Of a stretch of 42,124 nucleotides of DNA, positions 33,572 through 42,124 are shown one piece after another (positions within the stretch are counted from its first letter, which is position 1; the number at the start of each line of letters is the position of its first letter). Location of the stretch: positions 1 through 42,124 of the forward strand of contig CAMLDJ010000019.1 of the NCBI GenBank assembly GCA_946478755.1, written 5' to 3'. The DNA is from an uncultured Pedobacter sp. Lineage in GTDB: Bacteria > Bacteroidota > Bacteroidia > Sphingobacteriales > Sphingobacteriaceae. The notes below the pieces were generated by a model, which worked only from the letters and a program-made list of their open reading frames with translations, ran no database searches and was not told the origin of the DNA. The translations under genes were made by a program, and so were the position numbers.

Positions 33572-36500
33572 ATGAAAATAAGCATGACTATTTTGCTTAC
33601 GGGAATTCTTATGCTCTCATTTCCCGGACAAAGCCTGTTTCTGTATGCGCAGCAGAAAAAAACAATTGTTTCCGGCAGGGTAAGCGCTGCTGCAAATGGG
33701 GAGACGCTGCCCGGTGCAAGCATATTTGAAAAAGGTAAGACGAACGTTGTCCAATCTGATGCCAACGGTAATTTTCAGATTGCTGTTTCCGCTCCTGATG
33801 CAATACTGGTTGTTTCCTATGTGGGATACAAAACCAAAGAGATCAATTTCAACGGGCGCGCTAAAATAGATGTTGCTTTGGAACAGGAATCTGCGTCAAT
33901 GGATGAGGTGGTTATTGTGGGTTATGGATCTGTCGCGAAAAAAGACCTCACAGGTTCTGTTGCTTCGGTAAACCTGACCGACCTCAGCAAGGCGCCAGTT
34001 GCCTCTTTCCAGCAGGCCCTGGCGGGGCGCGTTGCAGGGGTGCAGGTATCTTCTATTGACGGACAGCCTGGAGAAGGCTTAAATATCGTCATTCGGGGCA
34101 ATAACTCTTTAACAGGCAGCAATGCTCCTCTGTATGTTATAGACGGGTTTCCGATGGAGGATTTTAACAGCAATTCCTTAAATATAGCAGAAATTGAATC
34201 TATCGATATTTTAAAAGACGCCTCGGCAACAGCTGTTTATGGAGCCAGAGGTGCCAATGGTGTGGTGATGATCACCACCAAAAAAGGCAAAACGGGTGAC
34301 GCGCGTGTAACCTATACAGGCAATGGTGGTTATTCTGACGTAGGCAAGGCCAATCTGGATGTATTAAGTCCTTATGAATTCATCAAGTTGCAACTGGAGA
34401 TTGATCCGCAGAGAACAGCCGCTTTGTATTTTAAGGACAGTGATCCGGCTAGCCCCGATCGGACCTTAGAGGATTTTAGAAATGTAAAAGGGATCAACTG
34501 GTTTGACAGAATGGTGAACACAGGCGCTTTCCAAAACCATAGCCTCGGAGTAAGCGGTGGCACCCCCAAAACAAAATACGCATTATCGCTATCCTATTTA
34601 GACCAGGAGGGAGTCCTAATACGCAGTGGCTTTGACCGTTTACAGGGACGCTTCAACATCGATCAGGTGATCGGTAGCAAATTTAAGGTTGGACTTAATG
34701 TAAATTATGCAGATTCAAAGATTAGTGGGATTAAGCCAAGAGAGCAGACTTCAAAAGCGGTAGGTTCGGGCAATACGCAGCAGAATAATTTATTTTATGG
34801 GGCATGGACCTACCGGCCTATTGCTGGTTATGATACGAATCTGGAGGAAGATGAAGTGGATCCCGCGGCGGAAACCTATCTTTATAATCCGCTGAAATCT
34901 GTACAAAATGAGTACGATGTGAGTATGAACAGGAACATTACGATGAACGGGTTCCTGGAATATGACCTGTCGAAGAGCCTTAAGTTGAGGTTTACCGGAA
35001 GTGCAGACTTTTCCGGAACCAGATCGGAGTTATTCAACAACTCGAAAACGCGAAGTGGCAGTCCGCTAACAGGGGTGGGCAGGACGAACGGTGTTAACGG
35101 GGGATTGTGGCAGTATGATGTCGTAACCTTGTCGAACGAAAACAGCCTGACCTATGCGAAAAAATTCAACAAAAACCATCAGTTAACGGCAGTTGGCGTA
35201 TTTTCTGTTCAAAGTAGGAAAGCAAATAGATTTGGCTATAAGGCCAATCTGATACCTAACGAGGCATTGGGTATAAACGGTCTGGACGAGGGTGTTATAT
35301 TTGATAAAGAATCTTCCAGTACCAGCTGGGGACTGGTTTCTTTTACCAGCAGAGTCAATTACAACCTGTTTCAAAAATATTTATTTACAGCAACGTTCAG
35401 GGCAGATGGCTCGTCGAAGTTTCCTGCAGATAGCAAATGGGGTTACTTTCCCTCGGGAGCCTTTGCGTGGAGGCTGAGCGATGAGCATTTTATGAAAAAT
35501 CTTTCTTTTATATCTAATGCTAAGTTAAGAACCAGCTTCGGGGTAACCGGTAACAACCGGGTGTCCGACTTTGGTTATCTGACAAGCATTATATTGGGCA
35601 CCTATTACCCTTTCGGGTCTTCGGGTACCTCTTCGTCACCGGCCTATTACCAAAACCGGTTAGGGAATGAGAAACTGAAATGGGAGAGTACGAGCCAGTT
35701 GGATGCAGGGATAGAGCTGGGCTTTTTCAGGAACAGGCTGGAACTGGAAATGGATTACTATTATAAGCGTACTTATGATCTATTGCTAAGTTCCCAGATT
35801 TCCTCGAGTACGGGTTATAGTTCAGCAACCGTAAATATTGGAAAAACTCAGAATAAAGGCTTGGAACTGACCTTAAATTCTAAGAACATCACGTCAAAAA
35901 ACTTTAACTGGAATTCGAATATCAATATCTCCTTTAACCAAAACAAATTACTTGCACTGAGTAACGGTGAAGACCTGAGAATGACATCGATTCCTAATTT
36001 TTCAACCAACTTTTCAAGTCCTGCCTGGATTAGCCGGGTCGGCAATCAGCTGGTACACTACTATGGTTTTGTATATGATGGCGTATATCAGTATGAGGAT
36101 TTTAATAAGATTCCCGGGGGCTATGAATTGAAAAATGAGCTGCCTGCAACGGCGGGCCTTTTGGGCACGAACGCAAGGCAGCCTGGTGATGCCAAATACA
36201 AAGACCTGAACAATGACGGGATGGTAAATGACGCGGATCAGACCATGATCGGAAATCCTTATCCCAAACATACCGGGGGCTTCAATAATAATTTCGCGTA
36301 TAAGAATTTTGACCTGAACATATTTTTTCAATGGTCTTATGGCAATGAAGTGCTTAACGGTAACAATATTTTCCTGAAGGCGCTAAATGGTGCAGCATTG
36401 AACAGAAACCTCCTGGCAAGCTATGCGGATCGATGGACGCCTGAAAATCAGGATACAAACGTTCCCAGAAGTGGATCAGCTGGTATTACCGGAGTTTTAT

Positions 36501-36757
36501 CCACCTATTATATTGAGGATGCTTCCTTCCTCAGGCTAAAAACGATATCATTGGGATACAATTTTAAAAATAACTTTATCAAAGGGCTGAAATCTGCCAG
36601 GGTATATGTTTCCGCACAGAATTTATATACCTGGACCAATTATTCCGGTCCTGACCCGGAGGTTTCTACCAAGGGATTTGGCTTGTCGCCCGGCTTTGAT
36701 TTCTCTGCCTATCCCATCGCTCAAACAATAGTTTTTGGTTTAAATCTCTCCTTATAA
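33572..36757 (+). CDS. SusC/RagA-type TonB-dependent outer-membrane transporter (PUL2)
   Basis: The 1061-residue protein has a signal peptide (about residues 1-27, LFLYAQ), a carboxypeptidase-regulatory-like domain (VSGRVSAAANGETLPGASIF), the SusC signature DEVVIVGYG, the plug (KAPVASFQQALAGRVAGVQVS to YGARGANGVVMITTKKG) and a full-length beta-barrel ending in FGLNLSL. It imports an oligosaccharide, paired with SusD 23 bases downstream. It is a close paralogue of the PUL1 SusC, sharing much of the plug and the C-terminal segment SARVYVSAQNLYTWTNYSGPDPEVS. Regulation by the GntR protein is predicted from a shared operator-like box. Confidence 0.96.
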   Translation: MKISMTILLTGILMLSFPGQSLFLYAQQKKTIVSGRVSAAANGETLPGASIFEKGKTNVVQSDANGNFQIAVSAPDAILVVSYVGYKTKEINFNGRAKIDVALEQESASMDEVVIVGYGSVAKKDLTGSVASVNLTDLSKAPVASFQQALAGRVAGVQVSSIDGQPGEGLNIVIRGNNSLTGSNAPLYVIDGFPMEDFNSNSLNIAEIESIDILKDASATAVYGARGANGVVMITTKKGKTGDARVTYTGNGGYSDVGKANLDVLSPYEFIKLQLEIDPQRTAALYFKDSDPASPDRTLEDFRNVKGINWFDRMVNTGAFQNHSLGVSGGTPKTKYALSLSYLDQEGVLIRSGFDRLQGRFNIDQVIGSKFKVGLNVNYADSKISGIKPREQTSKAVGSGNTQQNNLFYGAWTYRPIAGYDTNLEEDEVDPAAETYLYNPLKSVQNEYDVSMNRNITMNGFLEYDLSKSLKLRFTGSADFSGTRSELFNNSKTRSGSPLTGVGRTNGVNGGLWQYDVVTLSNENSLTYAKKFNKNHQLTAVGVFSVQSRKANRFGYKANLIPNEALGINGLDEGVIFDKESSSTSWGLVSFTSRVNYNLFQKYLFTATFRADGSSKFPADSKWGYFPSGAFAWRLSDEHFMKNLSFISNAKLRTSFGVTGNNRVSDFGYLTSIILGTYYPFGSSGTSSSPAYYQNRLGNEKLKWESTSQLDAGIELGFFRNRLELEMDYYYKRTYDLLLSSQISSSTGYSSATVNIGKTQNKGLELTLNSKNITSKNFNWNSNINISFNQNKLLALSNGEDLRMTSIPNFSTNFSSPAWISRVGNQLVHYYGFVYDGVYQYEDFNKIPGGYELKNELPATAGLLGTNARQPGDAKYKDLNNDGMVNDADQTMIGNPYPKHTGGFNNNFAYKNFDLNIFFQWSYGNEVLNGNNIFLKALNGAALNRNLLASYADRWTPENQDTNVPRSGSAGITGVLSTYYIEDASFLRLKTISLGYNFKNNFIKGLKSARVYVSAQNLYTWTNYSGPDPEVSTKGFGLSPGFDFSAYPIAQTIVFGLNLSL

Positions 36758-36780
36758 TCGTGAACATAAAGCATACTGAC

Positions 36781-38706
36781 ATGATAAAAAGATTTCTAAT
36801 ATTAGCCATAATTGCTGCTGTATCGGTTTTATCGCTCCAATCCTGTAAAAAGCTTTTGGAAACAAAGCCAACAGATTTTTTAAGTCCTGATGAATTCTTT
36901 TCCGGCAAGGAAAATTTAAAAGCTGCGCTGACAGGGGTTTACAGCACACTTAAAAATAACGCGCTGTATGGCGACAATTATCAGCATTTAATTACAGGGA
37001 CCACGGATGAGCTGGTCTATGCCACCTCAGGCAATGTACCCAAGATACCCTGGTACAATGCAACATCGGCTGATCCGCAGGTGGCAAGCGTATGGGCCAC
37101 ACTCTATACCGGAATTGACCGGGCAAATGTAGTGCTGGCCAATCTGAATACCCCTGCGGATATTACAGCGGTAGAGAAAAGACATATTGAAGGAGAAGCG
37201 ACCTTTTTAAGGGCTTATTACTATTTCATGCTTACCCAATGGTATGGAGATGTGCCGCTGAGACTCAAGCCGACCGAGTCTCCGGAGGAAACCAATATGC
37301 CTTTTACCTCTTCAAAGGCGGTTTATGATTGGGTGATCGATGAAATGGTTAAAGCCGAGGGCTTACTCAATGATCAGAAAGCAACCACCTTTGATTACAC
37401 AGAAAGAGTAACACAGACGGCTGTACAGGCGGTACTGGCCCGGGTATGTCTTTATGCTGCAGGAGAACCGATAAATGATACCAGAAGATATGCAGATGCT
37501 GCAAAATGGGCCAGGGAAGTGATCAATTCGGGATTACATAAACTGAACCCGGATTATACGCAGGTGTTCAAGTTGCAATGCAAGGACCAGTATGACGCCA
37601 CCTATAAGGAAAGTATATGGGAAGTTGGCTTCTATGTAAACTCCGGTGCGCCTGATCAGAGCTCTCCAGGTCAGGTACGTGTAGGCATACCCACCAGCAG
37701 CGATGTTGCGGGCAAGTCTGACGGCAGGCTTTATGTTTATCCACGCCTATACCGGACTTATGAGTCTTTTGCTTTTACCACGGCAACTAATGCAGCAGCG
37801 GATGCTTCGCCTGACCAAAGGAGGGATTGGTGTGTGGCGCCTTTCAAATATTCTGGTGGAGACGAAACAACGCCACCGGCGCAGAACGCTATTGCCTACA
37901 ACCTGTATTACACACGTTATCCTGGAAAATGGAGAAGAAGTGAAGAGAATGCGCCGCGCGTGGCTACACAAAGTCCGACTAACTATCCGATAGTTCGTTA
38001 TGCGGATGTGCTGCTGATGCTGGCCGAAGCAGAGAACGAGCTGAATGATGGTCCGACGCCTGAAGCCATTAACCTGGTTAACCAGGTAAGGGGCAGGGCT
38101 TATGGAAAACTTTCCGGAAGTAAGATCATAACCGGCATAGCAGTGATCAGCGGAGGTGCAGGCTACACTACAGCGCCTGCGGTAACCGTTACGGGAACAG
38201 GTACAGGCGCAACTGCCCTTGCCGTAATTTCAGGCGGTAAGGTGACCAGTATCAGGGTGACCAATCCAGGTAGAGGCTATGGACAGAATACGACGGTGGC
38301 CATTGCTGGCACCGGTGGTGCCTCTGCAAGGGTCACTTTAAATGGCGACGGGGAATTAACTACTGCTCAAACCACAGGGGAAGGCGCTTTTTTAACGGCT
38401 ATCCAGGATGAGCGTCTGATGGAGCTGAATGGTGAGTTTTTAAGAAAGCAGGATTTAAAGCGCTGGGGCATTCTCCAGTTGAGAATAAAACAGATGGGTG
38501 TTGAGGTCGCATCGGGAAGCAATGACCTGAAGCCAGACGGTACGCCGGTCGTGCCTGCAGCAAAAACGCCATTTGCGCCTTCAAATATATTTTTGAGCCA
38601 CTATACAAACCCGTCAGACAATATTTCAGACAAAGATTACAACCTGGCTATTCCGCAAAAGGAGTTGTTGTATAACAACCAGGCTAAACAGAATCCTGGT
38701 TATTGA
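36781..38706 (+). CDS. SusD/RagB-type glycan-binding lipoprotein with a glycine-rich insert (PUL2)
   Basis: The ATG at 36781 gives a good lipoprotein signal (KRFLILAIIAAVSVLSLQSC); the GTG at 36760 adds seven residues that do not fit. The 641-residue protein has the SusD signatures CKKLLETKPTDFLSPDEFF, EATFLRAYYYFMLTQWYGDVPL, RYADVLLMLAEAENE, QDERLMELNGEFLRKQDLKRWG and the terminal NLAIPQKELLYNN. It is about 115 residues longer than the PUL1 SusD. About 87 of these (residues 449-535) are a glycine/threonine-rich insert just before QDER, with two related halves (ISGGAGYTTAPAVTVTGTG and VTNPGRGYGQNTTVAIAGTG). It binds the glycan at the surface and covers SusC. Confidence 0.95.
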   Translation: MIKRFLILAIIAAVSVLSLQSCKKLLETKPTDFLSPDEFFSGKENLKAALTGVYSTLKNNALYGDNYQHLITGTTDELVYATSGNVPKIPWYNATSADPQVASVWATLYTGIDRANVVLANLNTPADITAVEKRHIEGEATFLRAYYYFMLTQWYGDVPLRLKPTESPEETNMPFTSSKAVYDWVIDEMVKAEGLLNDQKATTFDYTERVTQTAVQAVLARVCLYAAGEPINDTRRYADAAKWAREVINSGLHKLNPDYTQVFKLQCKDQYDATYKESIWEVGFYVNSGAPDQSSPGQVRVGIPTSSDVAGKSDGRLYVYPRLYRTYESFAFTTATNAAADASPDQRRDWCVAPFKYSGGDETTPPAQNAIAYNLYYTRYPGKWRRSEENAPRVATQSPTNYPIVRYADVLLMLAEAENELNDGPTPEAINLVNQVRGRAYGKLSGSKIITGIAVISGGAGYTTAPAVTVTGTGTGATALAVISGGKVTSIRVTNPGRGYGQNTTVAIAGTGGASARVTLNGDGELTTAQTTGEGAFLTAIQDERLMELNGEFLRKQDLKRWGILQLRIKQMGVEVASGSNDLKPDGTPVVPAAKTPFAPSNIFLSHYTNPSDNISDKDYNLAIPQKELLYNNQAKQNPGY

Positions 38707-38741
38707 TGGACTATTCATTTGTGAAATTTAATAATGATGTT

Positions 38742-39674
38742 ATGAAAAAGACAATATTTGCATTATCTGTTTTAAGCTTTCTTTTTGCAGCTTGTACAGA
38801 AAAAGAGATAGAGGCACCAGATGATTTTCAGGTTTCTGTCGCGAAAGCAACATACAAACTGAGTGACAGTGTTCAGTTTAACTTATCAGGAGTGCCGGAT
38901 AACATCACCTTCTATTCAGGGGAAGCAGGGCATGAGTACGATAAACGGAATTTTTTCTCCTCTGAAGAGGGGACACTGACGCTACAATTTAACAGTCAGA
39001 CCCGTGCAGGTGCAACATTACCTAGAAATATCTCTGTATTGATCTCCACTGATTTTAGTGGGGAATATAATGAACAGGCCGTAAAGACAGCAACATGGAC
39101 GGATATCACCGACAGAGCAAAAATGCCTTCCAATACCGCGTCCAATGCCGATGTAGTGTCGGGAGAAATCATTCTGGATGATTTGAAAGTAAAGGGCAAG
39201 CCAATGTACCTGGCCTTCAGGTACCTTTCGGAAAATGCTGCCGGTACTGCGCAGCGGTACTGGAATATGGGCCGCATGTCTTTGATCAATAAGGTTCCGG
39301 GAAATGGAGATTTTGAAATTACGTCCACCATTGAAAAAGGTTTGTTTCAGGTCGTTGAATCTCAGGGAGCGGACGGTAAATGGACAATTAACACGGGAAC
39401 GGCTACTTCCCACCGGTTGATTCATCTTGCGAACGCCATCAACAAAGAATCGGACGACGATTGGGTGATCAGCCGGGGATTCCAGGTGTTTCAAGCCCTC
39501 GGGCATGTAAAGAACGCAGTGAACATAAAATCCATCGAGGGCAGCACGCCTAAAACTTTCTCCTGGTCATATTCTACTCCAGGAACTTACAAGGCGACCT
39601 TTATTGCGCTGAATACCAGTAGAAAGGTACAAAAAGAAGTAGTTAAAGAAGTTTGGGTTACCGTAGAGCAATGA
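38742..39674 (+). CDS. DUF5017-type surface lipoprotein (SusE/F-like position)
   Basis: The 310-residue lipoprotein starts at 38742 (KKTIFALSVLSFLFAAC, lipobox Cys at about residue 18); an earlier in-frame ATG at 38703 lies inside the SusD stop and is rejected. The N-terminal domain (VSVAKATYKLSDSVQFNLSGVP then NITFYSGEAGHEYDKRNF) matches the DUF5017 signature seen in Bacteroidota lipoproteins. The C-terminal part ends in a PKD-like strand pair (FSWSYSTPGTYKATFIALN). It lies just after SusC/SusD, the usual place of a surface glycan-binding protein, and probably binds substrate. No catalytic residues were seen. Confidence 0.85.
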   Translation: MKKTIFALSVLSFLFAACTEKEIEAPDDFQVSVAKATYKLSDSVQFNLSGVPDNITFYSGEAGHEYDKRNFFSSEEGTLTLQFNSQTRAGATLPRNISVLISTDFSGEYNEQAVKTATWTDITDRAKMPSNTASNADVVSGEIILDDLKVKGKPMYLAFRYLSENAAGTAQRYWNMGRMSLINKVPGNGDFEITSTIEKGLFQVVESQGADGKWTINTGTATSHRLIHLANAINKESDDDWVISRGFQVFQALGHVKNAVNIKSIEGSTPKTFSWSYSTPGTYKATFIALNTSRKVQKEVVKEVWVTVEQ

Positions 39675-41728
39675 TCATTCACATAAAACTTATTTTTACA
39701 TTAGCGCTGGCTGCTGTTGTCTGCGATCTGCAGGCACAAAATGTGGTGCCTAAGCCATTTGTGTTTGGGCAGGACAAAGACATTCCATTGGCTGCATCAG
39801 TAATAGGGGCACCCGATTTCCTTTTTATGGACTGGGATGGGGATGGCGATCAGGATATGATGACGACAGGTGGTGGTATCTCCCTGATAGAAAATATCGG
39901 CAGTAAAAAAAGGCCGAGGTTTAACAATGTATTTATACACAATCAGGTTGTGCTCAAGGATGCGCGTGTAGGAAGGTTTTTTTCTGTTATCAGACATTCG
40001 GGCGTAAAAGCTCAGGAAAGCATACCTTCTTTTATTGCTTTTGAGCGCCATAAGCAGATTAGTGACGCAGGCAAGAAGCAATTGGGGCTTCATATGTTTG
40101 TACCTGTGCGGCTGCAAGGCAAAACAGAATGGAAGGTAATGCAGGCATTCGACCCAAAGGGAAAACCTGTTCAAAATTTCCTGGACTGCTGGATAAGTCC
40201 AACGATAGATGTAGCCGATTTGAACGGCGATGGTAAAGAAGATCTTGTTGTAGGCAGCTCACATCCACGCATTGCCCAACCTTCTTTGAATCTTGCTGCC
40301 GGTTATAACAATCCTCAGGCATCCTGGAACCCCAACGCCAGCCGTTTGTATGTGATGTACAATAGGTCGTCCGCCGACAGTTTGATCTTTGACAGCCCCT
40401 TGCTTATTCAGGCTGATGGCTCACCGATCTCGCCGTTCGGCTTTCCCTATCCAATTGCTTTTGATATGGATAAAGACGGGCTAATGGATCTGGTGGTGGG
40501 CCAGCATAAACCAGGTATGCTATATTTCCGGAATACCGGCACAAGAACACAACCAAGTTTCAGTTATGCGGGGCTGCTTGCTGATGCTCATAAAAACCCG
40601 ATACGGAGTATTCAGGCGATCCATCCGCGCTTTGCAGACCTGGACGGCGACGGTCGTCCGGAGCTATTGGCAAGTACTTATTTTGGTTGTGTAGACAATA
40701 TCCTTCGATTCAAACAGAAGAACGGTGGCTGGGTTGAACAGGTACAATTAATGATGGCCAGTGATAAAAATAGTCCGGTGATGCCGCTAGGCATCGGTAC
40801 GATAGAACCTATAGACTGGGATGGAGATGGCGATACAGATATGGTTGTCGGCTCTGAACCGGCTGCGCCAAAGGTAATCATCAATACAGGCAGTAATGCG
40901 CAACCGGTTTGGGCAATACCAGCACCTTTGAAATTTGTGGATGGATCTCCGCTGGAATATTATAGTATTGACTATGGACTTGGGTCAGTCTGGGGACCAA
41001 TGGAGTGGTATTTGGAACGGGTTCTTCCTCGGCTTGCGGACTGGGACGGGGATGGTATCCGCGATATGCTTACTGGTTCTATGGGCTTAAGGCAACTGTT
41101 TCTGAAAGGGCAGTTGATCCGCGGAGAGCTCCGTTTTGAAAAGCCAGTCGCCTTTAAAGTTGGCGGAGAACCATTAGCTGCAGCACACCGGGTGCAGCCA
41201 GCAGTTGCGGACCTGAATACAGATGGACACCCTGACCTGATCGCCATGGATGACCGAAATGTACTTCAACTCTGGCCGGGGAACGGAACCGCTGAGCTGG
41301 GGCAAGCAGAGACGTTTCTAACCTATGATGGAAAGCCGCTTCAGATTAAGACCCGAATTCTGGATATTGGTCATGGTCGCAGTTCATTTACAATGACCGA
41401 TTGGGATCTGGATGGAAAACCTGACCTTTTGGTATATTATGCCTTTGACCGGAAACGTGGCGGGATTTTTTATTACCGGGCTTCCGACAAACCTATGCAG
41501 TTTGAAAAGCCTGTAAAATTATCTAACCTCATCTCGTTTCACAATGGAGGCATTAGCCTGTCTGATTGGAATAACGACGGATACCTGGATATTTTCACCG
41601 GAGGGGATAATACACATATCCGTAAAAGTGCTACACCCCGGGGCAAACTCTTTCTGATCTCTGGTAGAGATTTGCCGGTCCGGCCTGCCATTCGTAAATC
41701 AGAAGTGATAACTGTGAGGACAAAATAA
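39671..41728 (+). CDS. Secreted FG-GAP/VCBS repeat protein (Ca2+-binding beta-propeller)
   Basis: The ATG at 39671 overlaps the previous stop (ATGA) and is followed by a signal peptide (IKLIFTLALAAVVCDLQAQ, about 1-24). The 685-residue product contains nine DxDxDG-type calcium loops spread over its length: MDWDGDGDQD, ADLNGDGKED, FDMDKDGLMD, ADLDGDGRPE, IDWDGDGDTD, ADWDGDGIRD, ADLNTDGHPD, TDWDLDGKPD and SDWNNDGYLD. These are FG-GAP/VCBS repeats, which fold into beta-propellers; many such proteins bind glycans, others are found fused to lyases. No catalytic domain is visible. It probably binds the PUL2 substrate or its products. Confidence 0.9.
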   Translation: MIIHIKLIFTLALAAVVCDLQAQNVVPKPFVFGQDKDIPLAASVIGAPDFLFMDWDGDGDQDMMTTGGGISLIENIGSKKRPRFNNVFIHNQVVLKDARVGRFFSVIRHSGVKAQESIPSFIAFERHKQISDAGKKQLGLHMFVPVRLQGKTEWKVMQAFDPKGKPVQNFLDCWISPTIDVADLNGDGKEDLVVGSSHPRIAQPSLNLAAGYNNPQASWNPNASRLYVMYNRSSADSLIFDSPLLIQADGSPISPFGFPYPIAFDMDKDGLMDLVVGQHKPGMLYFRNTGTRTQPSFSYAGLLADAHKNPIRSIQAIHPRFADLDGDGRPELLASTYFGCVDNILRFKQKNGGWVEQVQLMMASDKNSPVMPLGIGTIEPIDWDGDGDTDMVVGSEPAAPKVIINTGSNAQPVWAIPAPLKFVDGSPLEYYSIDYGLGSVWGPMEWYLERVLPRLADWDGDGIRDMLTGSMGLRQLFLKGQLIRGELRFEKPVAFKVGGEPLAAAHRVQPAVADLNTDGHPDLIAMDDRNVLQLWPGNGTAELGQAETFLTYDGKPLQIKTRILDIGHGRSSFTMTDWDLDGKPDLLVYYAFDRKRGGIFYYRASDKPMQFEKPVKLSNLISFHNGGISLSDWNNDGYLDIFTGGDNTHIRKSATPRGKLFLISGRDLPVRPAIRKSEVITVRTK

Positions 41729-41752
41729 ACGAAATAGCGTAAATATAGACAG

Positions 41753-42124
41753 ATGAATAGCAAGATATTAACCTTTTTGATATGCCTGGCCTGGCCATTG
41801 GTTCACTTTGGTCAGCATAAAGCAAATAGAACATCGCCAAAAGAAAACATTTACAAGACCACCGTATGGACTCAGAAGGAGAACAATATGTTTGCGCATT
41901 TTGTATACGGGCTGACGGTAACTAATAAAGGCAGCATACTCGCCTTTGCAGAAGCCAGGATAGATAAAAGTGCGGACGATGGTGCGCATCACCTGGTGCT
42001 GAAAAGAAGCACAGACAAAGGCCGTAGTTTTTCAGCATCAATCGTTATTGCCGAAAGTAAAGGAGAGGAATCCTGGGCAAATCCGACCGTAGTGCAGGAT
42101 CGAAAAACGGAAGAGATCTTTCTT
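41753..42124 (+). CDS. Sialidase/BNR-fold protein, 3'-truncated by the window
   Basis: The frame starts at ATG 41753, 24 bases after the FG-GAP gene, and is open to the last base (124 codons visible). It begins with a signal peptide (SKILTFLICLAWPLVHFGQ). The following sequence, with GSILAFAEARIDKSADDGAHH and LKRSTDKGRSFSAS, resembles the first blades of the GH33-type sialidase fold: an arginine and an acidic pair after FAEAR, and the SxDxGxSF-type Asp-box STDKGRSFS. The family is well supported, but whether it is a true sialidase or another six-bladed propeller enzyme cannot be judged from the N terminus. Confidence 0.75.
   Translation, partial: MNSKILTFLICLAWPLVHFGQHKANRTSPKENIYKTTVWTQKENNMFAHFVYGLTVTNKGSILAFAEARIDKSADDGAHHLVLKRSTDKGRSFSASIVIAESKGEESWANPTVVQDRKTEEIFL

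Overview
The window looks like a chromosomal segment of a free-living Bacteroidota, most likely family Sphingobacteriaceae (Pedobacter-like). The reasons are: two SusC/SusD pairs, secreted enzymes with Bacteroidota-style signal peptides and lipoboxes, a perfect Bacteroidota promoter (TTTG-N19-TACTTTTG) in front of a tRNA gene, weak Shine-Dalgarno sequences, and sulfatases with formylglycine motifs. The genus is inferred from overall gene flavour and was not measured.

Layout. Bases 1-8277 are ordinary accessory genes in small units: a 5'-truncated serine beta-lactamase-fold hydrolase; a Tat-exported SGNH esterase plus Dabb-domain protein pair; an AraC regulator next to a Tet(X)-like FAD monooxygenase; a PhnB-type VOC protein; tRNA-Ser(UGA) on the minus strand with clear promoter and terminator; and an alpha/beta hydrolase and an NADPH-dependent FMN reductase that diverge from an unusual symmetrical intergenic region. 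Bases 8443-11861 hold a lone sulfatase, a repeat-rich gap with a small DUF6266-like gene remnant, a SnoaL-like protein, and a LacI regulator carrying an extra N-terminal zinc ribbon.

Bases 12123-32363 form one polysaccharide utilisation operon of nine tightly packed genes on the plus strand (PUL1): SusC, SusD, a large secreted protein of unrecognised family, a GH106 alpha-L-rhamnosidase, a sodium/solute symporter, a cytoplasmic FAD oxidoreductase, a secreted SGNH esterase, a GH31 glycosidase and a sulfatase. A strong terminator ends it. The enzyme set suggests a sulfated and/or acylated, rhamnose-containing glycan: SusC/D import fragments, periplasmic or secreted enzymes remove rhamnose, sulfate and acyl groups, the symporter brings the product into the cytoplasm, and the FAD enzyme may oxidise it. 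The divergent zinc-ribbon LacI is the probable regulator, with candidate operators in the shared intergenic region.

Bases 32571-42124 hold a second locus (PUL2): a FadR-type GntR regulator, SusC, SusD with an extra glycine-rich insert, a DUF5017 surface lipoprotein, an FG-GAP/VCBS repeat protein and the start of a sialidase/BNR-fold protein that runs off the window. An 18-base box is shared between the GntR promoter and the SusC promoter, so this regulator probably controls itself and PUL2. No insertion sequence, prophage, CRISPR array or rRNA was seen.
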